64,000 nt of DNA from the NCBI RefSeq assembly GCF_023716665.1, contig NZ_CP071860.1:620001-684000 (forward strand). Reading direction: 5' to 3'. Origin of the DNA: Vibrio sp. SCSIO 43135 (lineage in GTDB: Bacteria; Pseudomonadota; Gammaproteobacteria; Enterobacterales; Vibrionaceae). The notes beneath the pieces are model-generated. The model worked only from the letters and a program-made list of their open reading frames with translations, was not told where the DNA came from and searched no databases. Position numbers and translations under genes: made by a program. Shown piece after piece: positions 47,027-55,676 of the stretch (position 1 is the first letter of the stretch; each line of letters begins with the position of its first letter).

Positions 47027-47815
47027 TTGAAAAGAGCAGCTCGTAACCTTCACCCTTCGTTATCAATTGACACTGCGCCATCAGATGTATTTATGAATTT
47101 TGAAGCGTTTTTGTCTAACACAGAGACGCGGGTTCATAGTCATCCTTGGGGGCAAATTCAGTTAATCAGTGGTGGCATTTTAGAAATGGAAGCAGAAGAC
47201 ACGCGTTTTCTAGCACCGCCTCATTTGGCTATTTGGGTGCCCGCGGGTATCAGCCACTGTAGCTTCAATCGTAAACCACTGGATTACTGTTCTTTGAATA
47301 TTGCGTTGGACTTAACCAAACATTTCCCCAGCCAAACCAGCCTGATAAAAGTAACCCCAATTGTTTCTGCGATTGTTGATGACTTCAGGTCGAGGGACAT
47401 TAACGTAGCGGAATCAGTGCAGGACAAGCGGTTGATTCAAGTGTTGCTCGACCAGCTGGCTACTGGTGAAGTTGAACACCACTTTCTACCTACAACAAAC
47501 AACAAATACCTAGAGCCGATATTGGCAGCGGTAGAGGAGTCGCCGACCGACAACACCAGCTTAGGAGATTGGGCTGCAAAGGTGCATACCACGGAGCGAA
47601 CGTTAGCGCGTCATTGCCAAACGGAATTGGGCATGAGTTTCACAGAGTGGCGTTTGCGAGTTCGATATCTCTATTCCATGGAGTTATTGCGAAAGGGGCA
47701 CTCTGTTAAGGAAGTAGCATTTACACTGGGCTACAACCAAGCGAGCCCTTATATATCGATGTTCAAGAAGTACTCTGGCTTAACTCCAGAACAATATAAA
47801 AACCGGCTGCTATAG
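47027..47815 (+). CDS. AraC-family regulator with cupin sensor
   Basis: 262 residues if started at the TTG at 47027, which has TAGGAAG 6 bases upstream (product MKRAARNLHPSL). An ATG at 46985 would add 14 residues without a ribosome site. An N-terminal cupin (about 20-120: HSHPWGQIQLISGG, VPAGISHCSF) precedes two HTH motifs (about 165-260: HTTERTLARHCQTELGMSF and VAFTLGYNQASPYISMFKK). Divergent from the EamA exporter gene, its likely target. A weak terminator follows at 47801-47825. Confidence 0.83.
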   Translation: MKRAARNLHPSLSIDTAPSDVFMNFEAFLSNTETRVHSHPWGQIQLISGGILEMEAEDTRFLAPPHLAIWVPAGISHCSFNRKPLDYCSLNIALDLTKHFPSQTSLIKVTPIVSAIVDDFRSRDINVAESVQDKRLIQVLLDQLATGEVEHHFLPTTNNKYLEPILAAVEESPTDNTSLGDWAAKVHTTERTLARHCQTELGMSFTEWRLRVRYLYSMELLRKGHSVKEVAFTLGYNQASPYISMFKKYSGLTPEQYKNRLL

Positions 47816-47825
47816 CCAGTTTTTT
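47801..47825 (+). terminator. terminator-like hairpin after the AraC gene
   Basis: AACCGGCT (47801-47808) with AGCCAGTT (47814-47821), one mismatch, followed by TTTT. It lies at the very end of the araC-type gene and overlaps its last codons. Confidence 0.5.
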
Positions 47826-47855
47826 ATCTTTCGTTTTATCAGCCGACAGTGCGTG

Positions 47856-48773
47856 TTAGCGCTGAGACAATACGTAGTCTAAACCACCAATGATGGCTGC
47901 CACTTGTGCATGATTACACTCGTCGTCAGTGACTTTTGGGCTGTCTGGGTAAACTTCGGTAGTCGTACCGTACTGACAATTCGTTACGCCGCCACAAAGG
48001 CCAAGCTTTTTCATGGAGTAGTTAATTACGCCATCTTGTACGACTTCAGAGCCGATGATTTTGCCATCCTCGTCAGCAGGAGCAATATGAGTCACTTTTC
48101 TAACCGACTCAATGACCGCTGCTTGGAAGTCTGGCACTGGGTTCTCTGTGTCACCAACAGTGTAAAAACCGTCTGGGATCATGCCTTCAATGTATTCAAT
48201 TCCGTCACGAGCTGCCAGAGCTGGGCGGAACTCGGTTTCGTCGGTATCGGTTGTCTCATGAAGATCGATGTGAATGAGTACATCACCTAGCGTTGAGACT
48301 AACTTCATTAAGTTGGCAGATTCTTCTGCTGGCGAATCTTGATAGAACGAGCGATTTGGATCCACTGCATTTGGGTTCCAACGGTTAATCGTCTCGTATC
48401 CCCAAGGGCTGACACAAGGAGCAACGACAATGTTGAAGTATTGGCTGTAGTGCTGAGCTTGAGTCTCTACAAACTTTAACGCACCGTGCACACCACTGGT
48501 TTCATAACCGTGCACGCCACCAGTGACTAGCACAGTGGGCTTGTTGTCATCCCAATTAGGGCTCTTGATGCAAAATAATGGATAGCGCTGTTCATCGTAG
48601 GAAAGAGCGCCATATTGTTCGACGAGAAACTTAGAGGCGAGCGCCTTAATTTTGGGTACGACTTCTTGTTGATATTCTCGCTTAATGGTGGTTTGAGCGC
48701 GCCAAGCTTTACGTTCCTCTTGTCCCCACTTTTCTCCGCTTGTTCCAATCGGGTAGGAGTATGAGCTGTGCAT
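47856..48773 (-). CDS. M14/aspartoacylase-type zinc amidohydrolase
   Basis: 305 residues. It has a zinc-carboxypeptidase core: VTGGVHGYETSG (HxxE) near 90-101, the substrate region NRWNPNAVDPNRSF, the third ligand in HIDLHETTDTDE and the catalytic Glu in TTTEVYPD near 275. The family covers succinylglutamate desuccinylase, aspartoacylase and murein or small peptide amidases. No signal peptide, so cytoplasmic. The substrate is not identifiable. Monocistronic and convergent with the AraC gene. Confidence 0.8.
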   Translation of the reverse strand: MHSSYSYPIGTSGEKWGQEERKAWRAQTTIKREYQQEVVPKIKALASKFLVEQYGALSYDEQRYPLFCIKSPNWDDNKPTVLVTGGVHGYETSGVHGALKFVETQAQHYSQYFNIVVAPCVSPWGYETINRWNPNAVDPNRSFYQDSPAEESANLMKLVSTLGDVLIHIDLHETTDTDETEFRPALAARDGIEYIEGMIPDGFYTVGDTENPVPDFQAAVIESVRKVTHIAPADEDGKIIGSEVVQDGVINYSMKKLGLCGGVTNCQYGTTTEVYPDSPKVTDDECNHAQVAAIIGGLDYVLSQR

Positions 48774-49091
48774 CGTTTTACCTCTTCTTCTTTTTGTTGT
48801 TTTTGTTATACATCAGTCGGTTGAACAGGTTTGTTAGCAAAGGCTGCCCTCTAACATAAACCCTGATACTGAATTCCCTACCTGTAAGTAGAAATACGTA
48901 TTGCCAACGAATAGGGATGGCATATCAACGACCAGTGTGTATCTTTGCAGCTTAAAACGGCAGCGCAACTAGAGCAACGATTATTGATATTGATAATGTT
49001 AGCTGGTGAGTTATTCGTCAGGATTGGTGTTTTAGTCGGCAAATCCTCAGTGGATAAAGGGTTGGCGAGATGTAAGGAGAGGTCAATGAGT
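48774..49091. other. intergenic region without recognised features
   Basis: About 318 bases between the amidohydrolase start and the FrnE-like gene's end. The only open frame (48945-49151) runs antisense into the FrnE-like gene and has no ribosome site. I see no convincing hairpin or repeat. Confidence 0.5.
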
Positions 49092-49745
49092 CTAGTCAGC
49101 GAGCTCTTTTGTAACCACTTCAGTAATTACATCGACCAGTATTTGGCTTGACTGTGCGCCAGCGATAAGGTGTTTTTGATTCAAAATGATTGCAGGGACG
49201 GCATTGATACCCGCTTCGATCCACTGCTGTTCAGTAGACGCGACGGTTTCAGCCCAAGAAGGATCGTCTATCACTTTCTGAGCTAGATCAGCATCTAAAC
49301 CGATGGAAGTGGCAATTTCAATCAACACTGATGGTTGACTGATATCCATCCGTTTAGAGAAATAGGCTTTGAAAAGGGCGAGTTCCAGCGCTTGTTGTTT
49401 GGCATCACTTTGCGCCCACATTAGCAGTTGATGCGCTTTTCGAGTGTTGTATATGCGCATTTCGTCGTAAAAGTCGAACTGAAAGCCCAAGTCTGCGCCG
49501 AGTTGAGTCAGAGTTTCTCTTGCAGACGCACTTGCTTCATCCGATGTCCCGTACTTGGCGGCCAAATGTTCTTTGAGGTTTTGACCTTCAATCGGCATAG
49601 CTGGGTTAAGCTCAAAAGGGTGCCAGTGGATGTCAGCTACAACAAGGTCAGACAACTGCTCAAGTGCAACTTCAAGGCGCTTGTAACCGATGATGCACCA
49701 TGGGCAAACGACATCAGAAACAATATCAATTCGCAGTGTTGACAT
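49092..49745 (-). CDS. FrnE-like DsbA-family oxidoreductase
   Basis: 217 residues, cytoplasmic. A thioredoxin fold with an inserted helical domain: SDVVCPWCIIGYKRLE near 10-25 holds the active CPWC, and the cis-Pro is in INAVPAIIL near 185. This matches FrnE/2-hydroxychromene-2-carboxylate isomerase-like proteins, which act in thiol-disulfide exchange and in some bacteria protect against oxidative stress. Monocistronic. Confidence 0.87.
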   Translation of the reverse strand: MSTLRIDIVSDVVCPWCIIGYKRLEVALEQLSDLVVADIHWHPFELNPAMPIEGQNLKEHLAAKYGTSDEASASARETLTQLGADLGFQFDFYDEMRIYNTRKAHQLLMWAQSDAKQQALELALFKAYFSKRMDISQPSVLIEIATSIGLDADLAQKVIDDPSWAETVASTEQQWIEAGINAVPAIILNQKHLIAGAQSSQILVDVITEVVTKELAD

Positions 49746-49980
49746 AGGCCCTCCTGTGAATACCTCGATTGGTGGTTAGTACTCGTTATAGTATAGCGCG
49801 CCCTCTACGCCCCCTAACTCATACGCCAATTTTCCCCAGTAGGGGGAATCAAAGCTCGTGAGATTGAATATAATCTCAGTTTGCCAGTACCACTACAAAT
49901 TTATCATACAGACTGACAAAATTGGATCGCGAGTACAAAAAATGACCATGTCAGTCGGTATAACAAAGGAAAGTAACAAC

Positions 49981-51351
49981 ATGAAAACTGTGCATCATAC
50001 CGACGTAATTCTTCACGCCTTTGATTGGCCATATCTTTCGGTTGCAGAGCAAGCTCATGAAATAGCGAAAGCAGGGTACAAATCTGTTTTGGTTTCTCCT
50101 CCAATGAAGTCCCTATGTACTAAAAGCGGCACCAAATGGTGGCAACGCTATCAGCCTCAAGATTATCGCGTAATTGATAACCAGTTGGGAAACACGGTCG
50201 ATTTCAAAGCAATGATTACCGCCTTAAAGGAGCATGACATTCGCACTTATGTGGATGTGGTGTTCAACCATATGGCGAACGAGTCTTCGATTCGAAATGA
50301 TCTCCAGTATCCTAGCCAAGCAGAGTTAGACAGCTATCAGTCAAACAGCCAATATTTTGAATCAGTGAAGCTATTCGGTGATCTCTCTGAGCCTATTTTT
50401 ACGGAAGAAGACTTTGTAGAAGCATTTGGGATTGAAGATTGGCAAGACAAGTGGGAAGTACAAAATGGCCGGATAACGGGGGGCCCAACCGATCCAGGTT
50501 TGCCTACACTTCGAGACAGTGATTACGTGGTCGAGCAGCAAAAACTCTACTTAAAAGCGATGAAATCGCTTGGTGTTAAAGGGTTTCGAATTGACGCGGC
50601 AAAGCACATTACCCTAGAACAACTCAAAAAAGTTTGGAGTGATGATATTACTGAAGGTATCCATATCTTTGGGGAGATCATTACCGATGGTGGAGCGACG
50701 AAGGCCGAATATGAGTTGTTCTTACAACCTTACTTAGAGCAAACACGGCTTGGTGCCTACGACTTCCCGTTGTTTCAAACGGTGTTTGACTCGCTGCAGC
50801 CAAAAGGGTCATTGAAATCACTCATCGACCCATATTGTTTTGGCCAAGCACTGTCTAAACCAAGAGCGATCACCTTTGCCATCACACACGATATTCCAAA
50901 CAACGATGTGTTTGCCGATATGGTGATGGACGAGTCATTAGAAGGGTTAGCCTATAGCTATATATTGGGGCGAGATGGCGGAGTGCCGTTGATTTACACC
51001 GATCTTGATACTAGCGGGATAGTAAATTCTTGCAAGAAACCGCGTTGGGTAGATTCTTGGAATGATCCTCAAATGGTTGCAAGAATAGAGTTCCACAACC
51101 GAATGCATGGGCTTCGCATGTCTGTAATTGAAGCATGTGATGATCTCCTAGCGTTTAAACGTGGAGATAAAGGTATTGTTGTGCTGAACAAGTCACGTAA
51201 GCCGAAGAGAATGTCTCTTCCTGTGTCTGGTGAGTGGTTTGAATTACTCAGTGCTCAGAAATACTCTACTGTTAAAAGAGAGCTTTCTGTGGTTGTCCCG
51301 CCACAACAGAGTATGATGCTAGTTAAACAAGGCGCACTATCTAAGAGCTAG
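49981..51351 (+). CDS. cytoplasmic GH13 alpha-amylase family protein
   Basis: 456 residues. GH13 barrel: the DVVFNHM region I, GFRIDAAKHI (catalytic Asp) near 200, IFGEII (catalytic Glu) near 228, and ITHDIPNND (transition-state Asp) near 302. It has no signal peptide, so it acts on internal or imported maltodextrins or glycogen. The ATG at 49981 has GGAAAG upstream; earlier in-frame starts lack support. The neighbour on the opposite strand has an AraC-type sensor domain without an evident DNA-binding domain. Confidence 0.87.
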   Translation: MKTVHHTDVILHAFDWPYLSVAEQAHEIAKAGYKSVLVSPPMKSLCTKSGTKWWQRYQPQDYRVIDNQLGNTVDFKAMITALKEHDIRTYVDVVFNHMANESSIRNDLQYPSQAELDSYQSNSQYFESVKLFGDLSEPIFTEEDFVEAFGIEDWQDKWEVQNGRITGGPTDPGLPTLRDSDYVVEQQKLYLKAMKSLGVKGFRIDAAKHITLEQLKKVWSDDITEGIHIFGEIITDGGATKAEYELFLQPYLEQTRLGAYDFPLFQTVFDSLQPKGSLKSLIDPYCFGQALSKPRAITFAITHDIPNNDVFADMVMDESLEGLAYSYILGRDGGVPLIYTDLDTSGIVNSCKKPRWVDSWNDPQMVARIEFHNRMHGLRMSVIEACDDLLAFKRGDKGIVVLNKSRKPKRMSLPVSGEWFELLSAQKYSTVKRELSVVVPPQQSMMLVKQGALSKS

Positions 51352-51382
51352 TACGCCACGCTTATCCGTATAGGTCTCTTGC

Positions 51383-51991
51383 CTAAAAATCTTCACCTAG
51401 AACCAAGAGTGCGATTTGTTCGCACTCTTCTTCATTACCCGCAAATAATTGTTCAATAACGACAGCTTTTTTCTGGCCAGATTGAATGCGCTTTTTAGCT
51501 TCACGTACCGTCAAGACCATAAGCACATCACGAGCTAACGAAGAATCGCTATCAGGTTGCCAAGATGAAATTGCTTGGCTCAACAGGTTGAGAGACAGAA
51601 GTGGCTTCAGCGTGCCGATTTCATTTCGCACAACGGTCAGCATATCTTGGCTATGCTCCACAGACGATGTTTTGGTTGCTAGTCGGTCGAGCAGGGCAAG
51701 CGTTAGGTCGTTAAGTTCTACGTATCCTGCCTGGCTTGGGAAAGAGTCAGTTAAGCGAGCAGAAAAGTGTACTTGTTGTACTTTCGAACCTGGAAAAAAG
51801 GACAGTGAGCATAAGCAATCAAATGGAATCCACATTGCTTCACCTGCTTCGACCGTGTACTCATGTTTTCCTAATCGAACCAAGACGAGGCCATGAATCA
51901 CTCGTACCAAACTGTATTTAATTACTTTTTTACGCGGTGTCGTAATTAGGTAGTTAAACTGCTCGTATTGATGTTCAATGGCGTAATTCAT
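51383..51991 (-). CDS. AraC-type cupin sensor protein lacking a clear HTH domain
   Basis: 202 residues. Residues about 25-100 look like an AraC ligand-binding cupin (VIHGLVLVRLGKHEYTVEAG, EAMWIPFDCLCSLSFFPG). The remaining 100 residues are helical (LLDRLATKTS, REAKKRIQSGQKKAVVIEQL) and do not show the two helix-turn-helix motifs of AraC proteins. The usual full length is about 260-300, so this is either a shortened relative or a different cupin family. The frame is intact with no visible frameshift. It converges on the amylase gene, 31 bases apart. Confidence 0.65.
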   Translation of the reverse strand: MNYAIEHQYEQFNYLITTPRKKVIKYSLVRVIHGLVLVRLGKHEYTVEAGEAMWIPFDCLCSLSFFPGSKVQQVHFSARLTDSFPSQAGYVELNDLTLALLDRLATKTSSVEHSQDMLTVVRNEIGTLKPLLSLNLLSQAISSWQPDSDSSLARDVLMVLTVREAKKRIQSGQKKAVVIEQLFAGNEEECEQIALLVLGEDF

Positions 51992-52167
51992 TAATTCGTC
52001 TCCAAAAATGGGGCGCTAAGGTTACCTTTTCTTCCCAAAAATGCCAATAGCGTGGTAGTTTATTGACCATCTTCTGGTCTGACCTTGAGTATTCTCAGAC
52101 GTCTGTTGCTGATAACCATAAAAACTATGCGTAGAATAGGCCAGCTTTTTATTTGATGTAGTGAAAA

Positions 52168-53271
52168 ATGAGTTCTAATACTGACCCTTATGTAGACATT
52201 CGTCCGTATAACGACGAAGAAATTCCATCCGCTATCGATCGGCTTATTAACGATGAAGAGTTTATCAGTGCGATTTTACAGCATCGATTCTCTAATCATG
52301 CCCCTTGGTTCAAAGCGGTTATGAGCCCATTTGTGAAAGCTTACCTGAAGTTTAAGTGGGCCAAATTAACTTCTGTTGAAGCGATTCAAATGGAAGTGAA
52401 GAAGTACCTCACTAAGACATTAGAAACCACTACAAATGGTGTGACGTACACAGGTCTAGATAAGCTGGATAAGAGCACGGCGTATTTGTTTGTGTCTAAC
52501 CACCGCGACATCGCGATGGATCCAGCGCTCGTGAACTATGGCTTACACCAAGAGAACCACAGAACGGTTCGTATTGCTATTGGTGATAACTTGCTTAAAA
52601 AGCCATGTGCGACAGAACTAATGCGATTGAACAAGAGTTTCATTGTGAAACGTTCGGCAAAAGGCCCTCGTGAAATGATGAAAGCTCTAGGTACACTGTC
52701 TAGCTACATCAAACACTCTTTAGACACTGGGAATTCTATCTGGATCGCTCAGAAAGAAGGTCGTGCCAAAGATGGCAACGATTTTACCGATCCAGCGATT
52801 TTGAAGATGTTCCACGTAGAAGGTCGCAAACAAAAAGTAGCCTTCCCGGACTACATTAAGTCTCTGAAAATCGTCCCAGTATCGATTGCTTACGAAAATG
52901 ACCCGTGTGATATCGCTAAAGCACGTGAGTTGTATGAGAAAGCGACCAATGGCAGCTATGAAAAAGGTGAATTTGAAGATATCGAAAGCATCATTCAGGG
53001 CATTGTGGGTAATAAAGGCCGCATTCACGTCGCGTTTGGTGACGTTATTTCCGATACCTTTGAAACGCCTGAAGAGCTCGCTGCAGAAATTGATCGTCAG
53101 ATCCACGCAAACTACAACCTGTACCCAATTAACCATTTGGCTGCAGGCAATGAACAGAGCGTTGAATCTGCGGTGCGCAGCCATTTAGACGAGAAGCTTC
53201 AAGCGCTTCCGGAAGATGCGCATCAGTACTTGTTAGACAGCTACGCTAACCCAGTACGTAACCAAGCGTAA
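52168..53271 (+). CDS. glycerophospholipid-type acyltransferase
   Basis: 367 residues, PlsC superfamily. VSNHRDIAMDPALV near 109-122 is the catalytic block; the spacing between His and the second Asp is one residue longer than the textbook H-X4-D. WIAQKEGRAKDGND near 190 corresponds to the EGTRS-type substrate-binding block. These longer proteins transfer acyl groups to lysophospholipid-like acceptors; the acceptor here is unknown. A bidirectional terminator follows. Confidence 0.8.
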   Translation: MSSNTDPYVDIRPYNDEEIPSAIDRLINDEEFISAILQHRFSNHAPWFKAVMSPFVKAYLKFKWAKLTSVEAIQMEVKKYLTKTLETTTNGVTYTGLDKLDKSTAYLFVSNHRDIAMDPALVNYGLHQENHRTVRIAIGDNLLKKPCATELMRLNKSFIVKRSAKGPREMMKALGTLSSYIKHSLDTGNSIWIAQKEGRAKDGNDFTDPAILKMFHVEGRKQKVAFPDYIKSLKIVPVSIAYENDPCDIAKARELYEKATNGSYEKGEFEDIESIIQGIVGNKGRIHVAFGDVISDTFETPEELAAEIDRQIHANYNLYPINHLAAGNEQSVESAVRSHLDEKLQALPEDAHQYLLDSYANPVRNQA

Positions 53272-53288
53272 ATTTGCTGAGTTACAAA

Positions 53289-53322
53289 ACAAAAAAGAGA
53301 GGCTGATGCCTCTCTTTTTTGT
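53289..53322. terminator. bidirectional rho-independent terminator
   Basis: AAAAAAGAGAGGC (53291-53303) and GCCTCTCTTTTTT (53308-53320) around TGAT. It serves the acyltransferase gene and the convergent repeat-protein gene. Confidence 0.9.
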
Positions 53323-53338
53323 TTGCTCAGTCTACACG

Positions 53339-53938
53339 TTAACGAGCTACCGCTCCGCCCAGTGTTAAATTGCTTGGCCATTTAGTCACGACGTTGCCTC
53401 CAAGGAATATATTGCCATTGACTGTCATAGTGTCTGGGAAAGTCGTTATTTTTGAACCGCCAATAAACAAATTGCCTTCGACAGTCAGGCCCTCAGGTAG
53501 CTGCTCAAGGGGGGTTCTAATGACACTCAAGTCGCCTTTGACATAAAAACGCGGAGGGAGTGAGGTAACTTTGGTGTCGGTTAGGTTGATAAAACCGCCG
53601 ACTTGGATTCCGCCAGGCCATCGAGTGAGTTCGCTGCCTAACAAGTTTGCAAACCCCTTAATTTTAGTGCCTTTTTCAATGCGCTTTAGTTTGCTATTTG
53701 AGGCATCCAAGCTCCCTTGAATATCCAAGCCCTTAGGTAGGCGCTCAATCGATGTTTTTGCAATATTGAGGTTTCCTTTGACCTGTAGACCATCGGGTAG
53801 CGCTGTATAGGGTTTATTGCGTAGATCTAAGTTACCGTAGTTGTCTAAATGATTGAGCATACGGTAGTAATCAAGCGGCTCGGCAGCGGCGTGAGTAGAA
53901 AGTAGGCTTAGGGTCAAGAAGAGTAGTGCTGCCTTCAT
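53339..53938 (-). CDS. secreted protein of 20-residue repeats
   Basis: 199 residues from the ATG at 53938, which gives a clean signal peptide (MKAALLFLTLSLLSTHAAA). The mature part is seven consecutive units of about 20 residues with the pattern LPxGLxVxGxLxLxxTxIxx, e.g. LPDGLQVKGNLNIAKTSIER, LPKGLDIQGSLDASNSKLKR and LPEGLTVEGNLFIGGSKITT. This should fold as a regular beta solenoid or LRR-like ladder. I do not recognise a named family, and no catalytic residues are evident. A role as a periplasmic or surface binding scaffold is inference. A longer start (53968) adds ten residues before the signal. Confidence 0.72.
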   Translation of the reverse strand: MKAALLFLTLSLLSTHAAAEPLDYYRMLNHLDNYGNLDLRNKPYTALPDGLQVKGNLNIAKTSIERLPKGLDIQGSLDASNSKLKRIEKGTKIKGFANLLGSELTRWPGGIQVGGFINLTDTKVTSLPPRFYVKGDLSVIRTPLEQLPEGLTVEGNLFIGGSKITTFPDTMTVNGNIFLGGNVVTKWPSNLTLGGAVAR

Positions 53939-54096
53939 AAATGGCCAAGAAGTCGATGATACAAACATAGTGGTAGTATCGGTGGCTTTGTTTGGCAGTG
54001 CAATGGCAAGCCGACAATTTGTGATTTTATGTCAGCGGCTTAGCTGTTTTTTTTGTGTGTGGATGGAAAGGGCAGTATTGGATGTGTGTGAGGAAT

Positions 54097-54126
54097 AAAA
54101 AACGAGCCCAAGGGCTCGTTTTTAGT
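54097..54126. terminator. bidirectional rho-independent terminator
   Basis: AAAACGAGCCC (54098-54108) and GGGCTCGTTTT (54111-54121) with an AA loop, A run before and T run after. It follows the leftward YfcZ-family gene. Confidence 0.88.
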
Positions 54127-54134
54127 AATTAGAC

Positions 54135-54434
54135 TCATCGTGAGATAGAGCGAGATTTCAATTCAAAAATCAGTTTTTCAGCGCTAACTTCGAACTTGAA
54201 GCGGGCAGTCAGTTCTTTAGACTCGTCAGACACAGGGCTAAGTTCGTGCTCGACGTTTGCGCAGACTTGTTGTGCCAATGTCAGGTATTTTTGGAATTCG
54301 CCATCTAGCTGTTCTTTGTTATTGGCAAAAATCGTGACTTCTGCGACGTCGTCACCTTCTTTGATAATAAAGCCCATTTCGCCAGCACAGCCACATGCTT
54401 CACATACTTCAGCTTCGGTTTGTTCGATGCTCAT
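54135..54434 (-). CDS. YfcZ/YiiS (DUF406) family protein
   Basis: 99 residues. The N-terminal CEACGCAGEMGF with three Cys and the rest of the chain fit the DUF406 family typified by E. coli YfcZ and YiiS, of unknown function. Soluble, acidic. AAGGAG lies a few bases before the ATG. A CRP-like site lies 155 bases upstream. Confidence 0.82.
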   Translation of the reverse strand: MSIEQTEAEVCEACGCAGEMGFIIKEGDDVAEVTIFANNKEQLDGEFQKYLTLAQQVCANVEHELSPVSDESKELTARFKFEVSAEKLIFELKSRSISR

Positions 54435-54967
54435 TAGGTACTCCTTAAAGAAATTAGGGCTATTCTACAATTGAATTTGATCTTCATCTACAAAAACGGA
54501 GTCAAATTAAAGCCGCAAGAAACGGTATGTTATGTTGATATCGGGTATGTAACTGTCTTCCTATATACCTCCAGCCTGCTTTGTTACATGTGATGTAGAT
54601 CATATAAATGCGTAACAGTGTGTCAGAATTCTGTGGGGTATCGTTTCCCTGAGTTGTGTATTGGCTGGTTTTATAACATCATCCCGATGGATAAAATATT
54701 TATATAACCAATGCAGCAAGCTATCACATTTGTTAGCTAGATATGTTGCACAAACAAAAGTGAAAAATTAGTTTCGCTTTGGTGAGTCGGATTGTTTTAG
54801 GCTATGCTGTTCGGAATAAACAGCTTGGTTTAAGCCAACCGATGAAAAGTCTTCATGGCGTACAAAACTATATATAAATCGCTGTGAATCATTGTGGACA
54901 AACCGTAGAGATTTTCATTCAAGACTCAATTTGAGTCAGATGGATTTACAGAGAGAAGAGCCTCACC
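54435..54967. other. long intergenic region with a CRP-like site
   Basis: 533 bases between the divergent YfcZ-family and TetR-family genes. TGTGA-N6-TCATA at 54589-54604 resembles a CRP operator (TGTGA-N6-TCACA). The rest is AT-rich with no supported gene. The length leaves room for a small RNA, but I see no terminator that would define one. Confidence 0.5.
54589..54604. promoter_or_regulatory. CRP-like binding site
   Basis: TGTGATGTAGATCATA: the left half TGTGA is perfect and the right half TCATA differs by one base from TCACA, with correct spacing of 6. It could act on the YfcZ-family gene (155 bases from its start) or on the TetR gene (364 bases). Confidence 0.5.
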
Positions 54968-55429
54968 ATGCCTAAACGTAGTAAAGAAGATACTGAGATC
55001 ACTATCCAGAAAATTATGGATGCAGTGGTCGACCAACTGTTAAGACTGGGCTACGACAAGATGTCGTACACCACTCTGAGTCAACAGACGGGCGTATCAC
55101 GTACTGGTATTAGCCACCACTTTCCGAAAAAGACCGATTTTACCGCTGCTTTAGATGGTCGTATTTTCAGATTGTTTATCGAACACTTAGACTTTGAAAA
55201 CGGCCTAGAAGCGTTTTCACAGAGTTGGATTGAATCACTAGAGAACGAAGAGTTCTTAGCGATTCTTCGTTTGCTGTTCCACCATATTGTAACAACCGAA
55301 AACGCGCATGAGTTTGCTGCGCAAGGTGTAGACCGCTTGTACAAGCTGTTAGAAACCCAATTTGGTGAGGCTAGTGCACGTGAGCTGGAGTGGCTCATGG
55401 GTTGCTCGTTGATTCGAATGACCAAATAA
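54968..55429 (+). CDS. TetR-family regulator, short
   Basis: 153 residues. The N-terminal HTH (about 10-60) reads TTLSQQTGVSRTGISHHFPKK. The ligand domain is only about 90 residues, shorter than the usual 140-150, and ends in LEWLMGCSLIRMTK. Targets and ligand are unknown. It stands alone after a 533-base gap. The frame looks intact. Confidence 0.8.
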   Translation: MPKRSKEDTEITIQKIMDAVVDQLLRLGYDKMSYTTLSQQTGVSRTGISHHFPKKTDFTAALDGRIFRLFIEHLDFENGLEAFSQSWIESLENEEFLAILRLLFHHIVTTENAHEFAAQGVDRLYKLLETQFGEASARELEWLMGCSLIRMTK

Positions 55430-55676
55430 AAACAGTTCATTATCAAGCCCTCATTCGAGGGCTTTTTACTTTCTCCCTTTCTCTTGAGCAACGCTTGCCA
55501 TTAAACGTTGAATAACAGTGACATACTCTTTTATCTAACGGCATTTTCTTTTCCCAACTTCGCTTCTTATAATCTTGGCAATATAAATGTGAAAATATCA
55601 TTACGTTTGGGATCTTGTCCGGTAACTATCTGTTACACTGTATTTATTCGACAGTAAAATAGTAGTAGGTGATCGC

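Noticed and set aside
48945..49151. 68-codon plus-strand frame before the FrnE-like gene
   Set aside because: No ribosome site, and its 3' half is antisense to the FrnE-like coding end.
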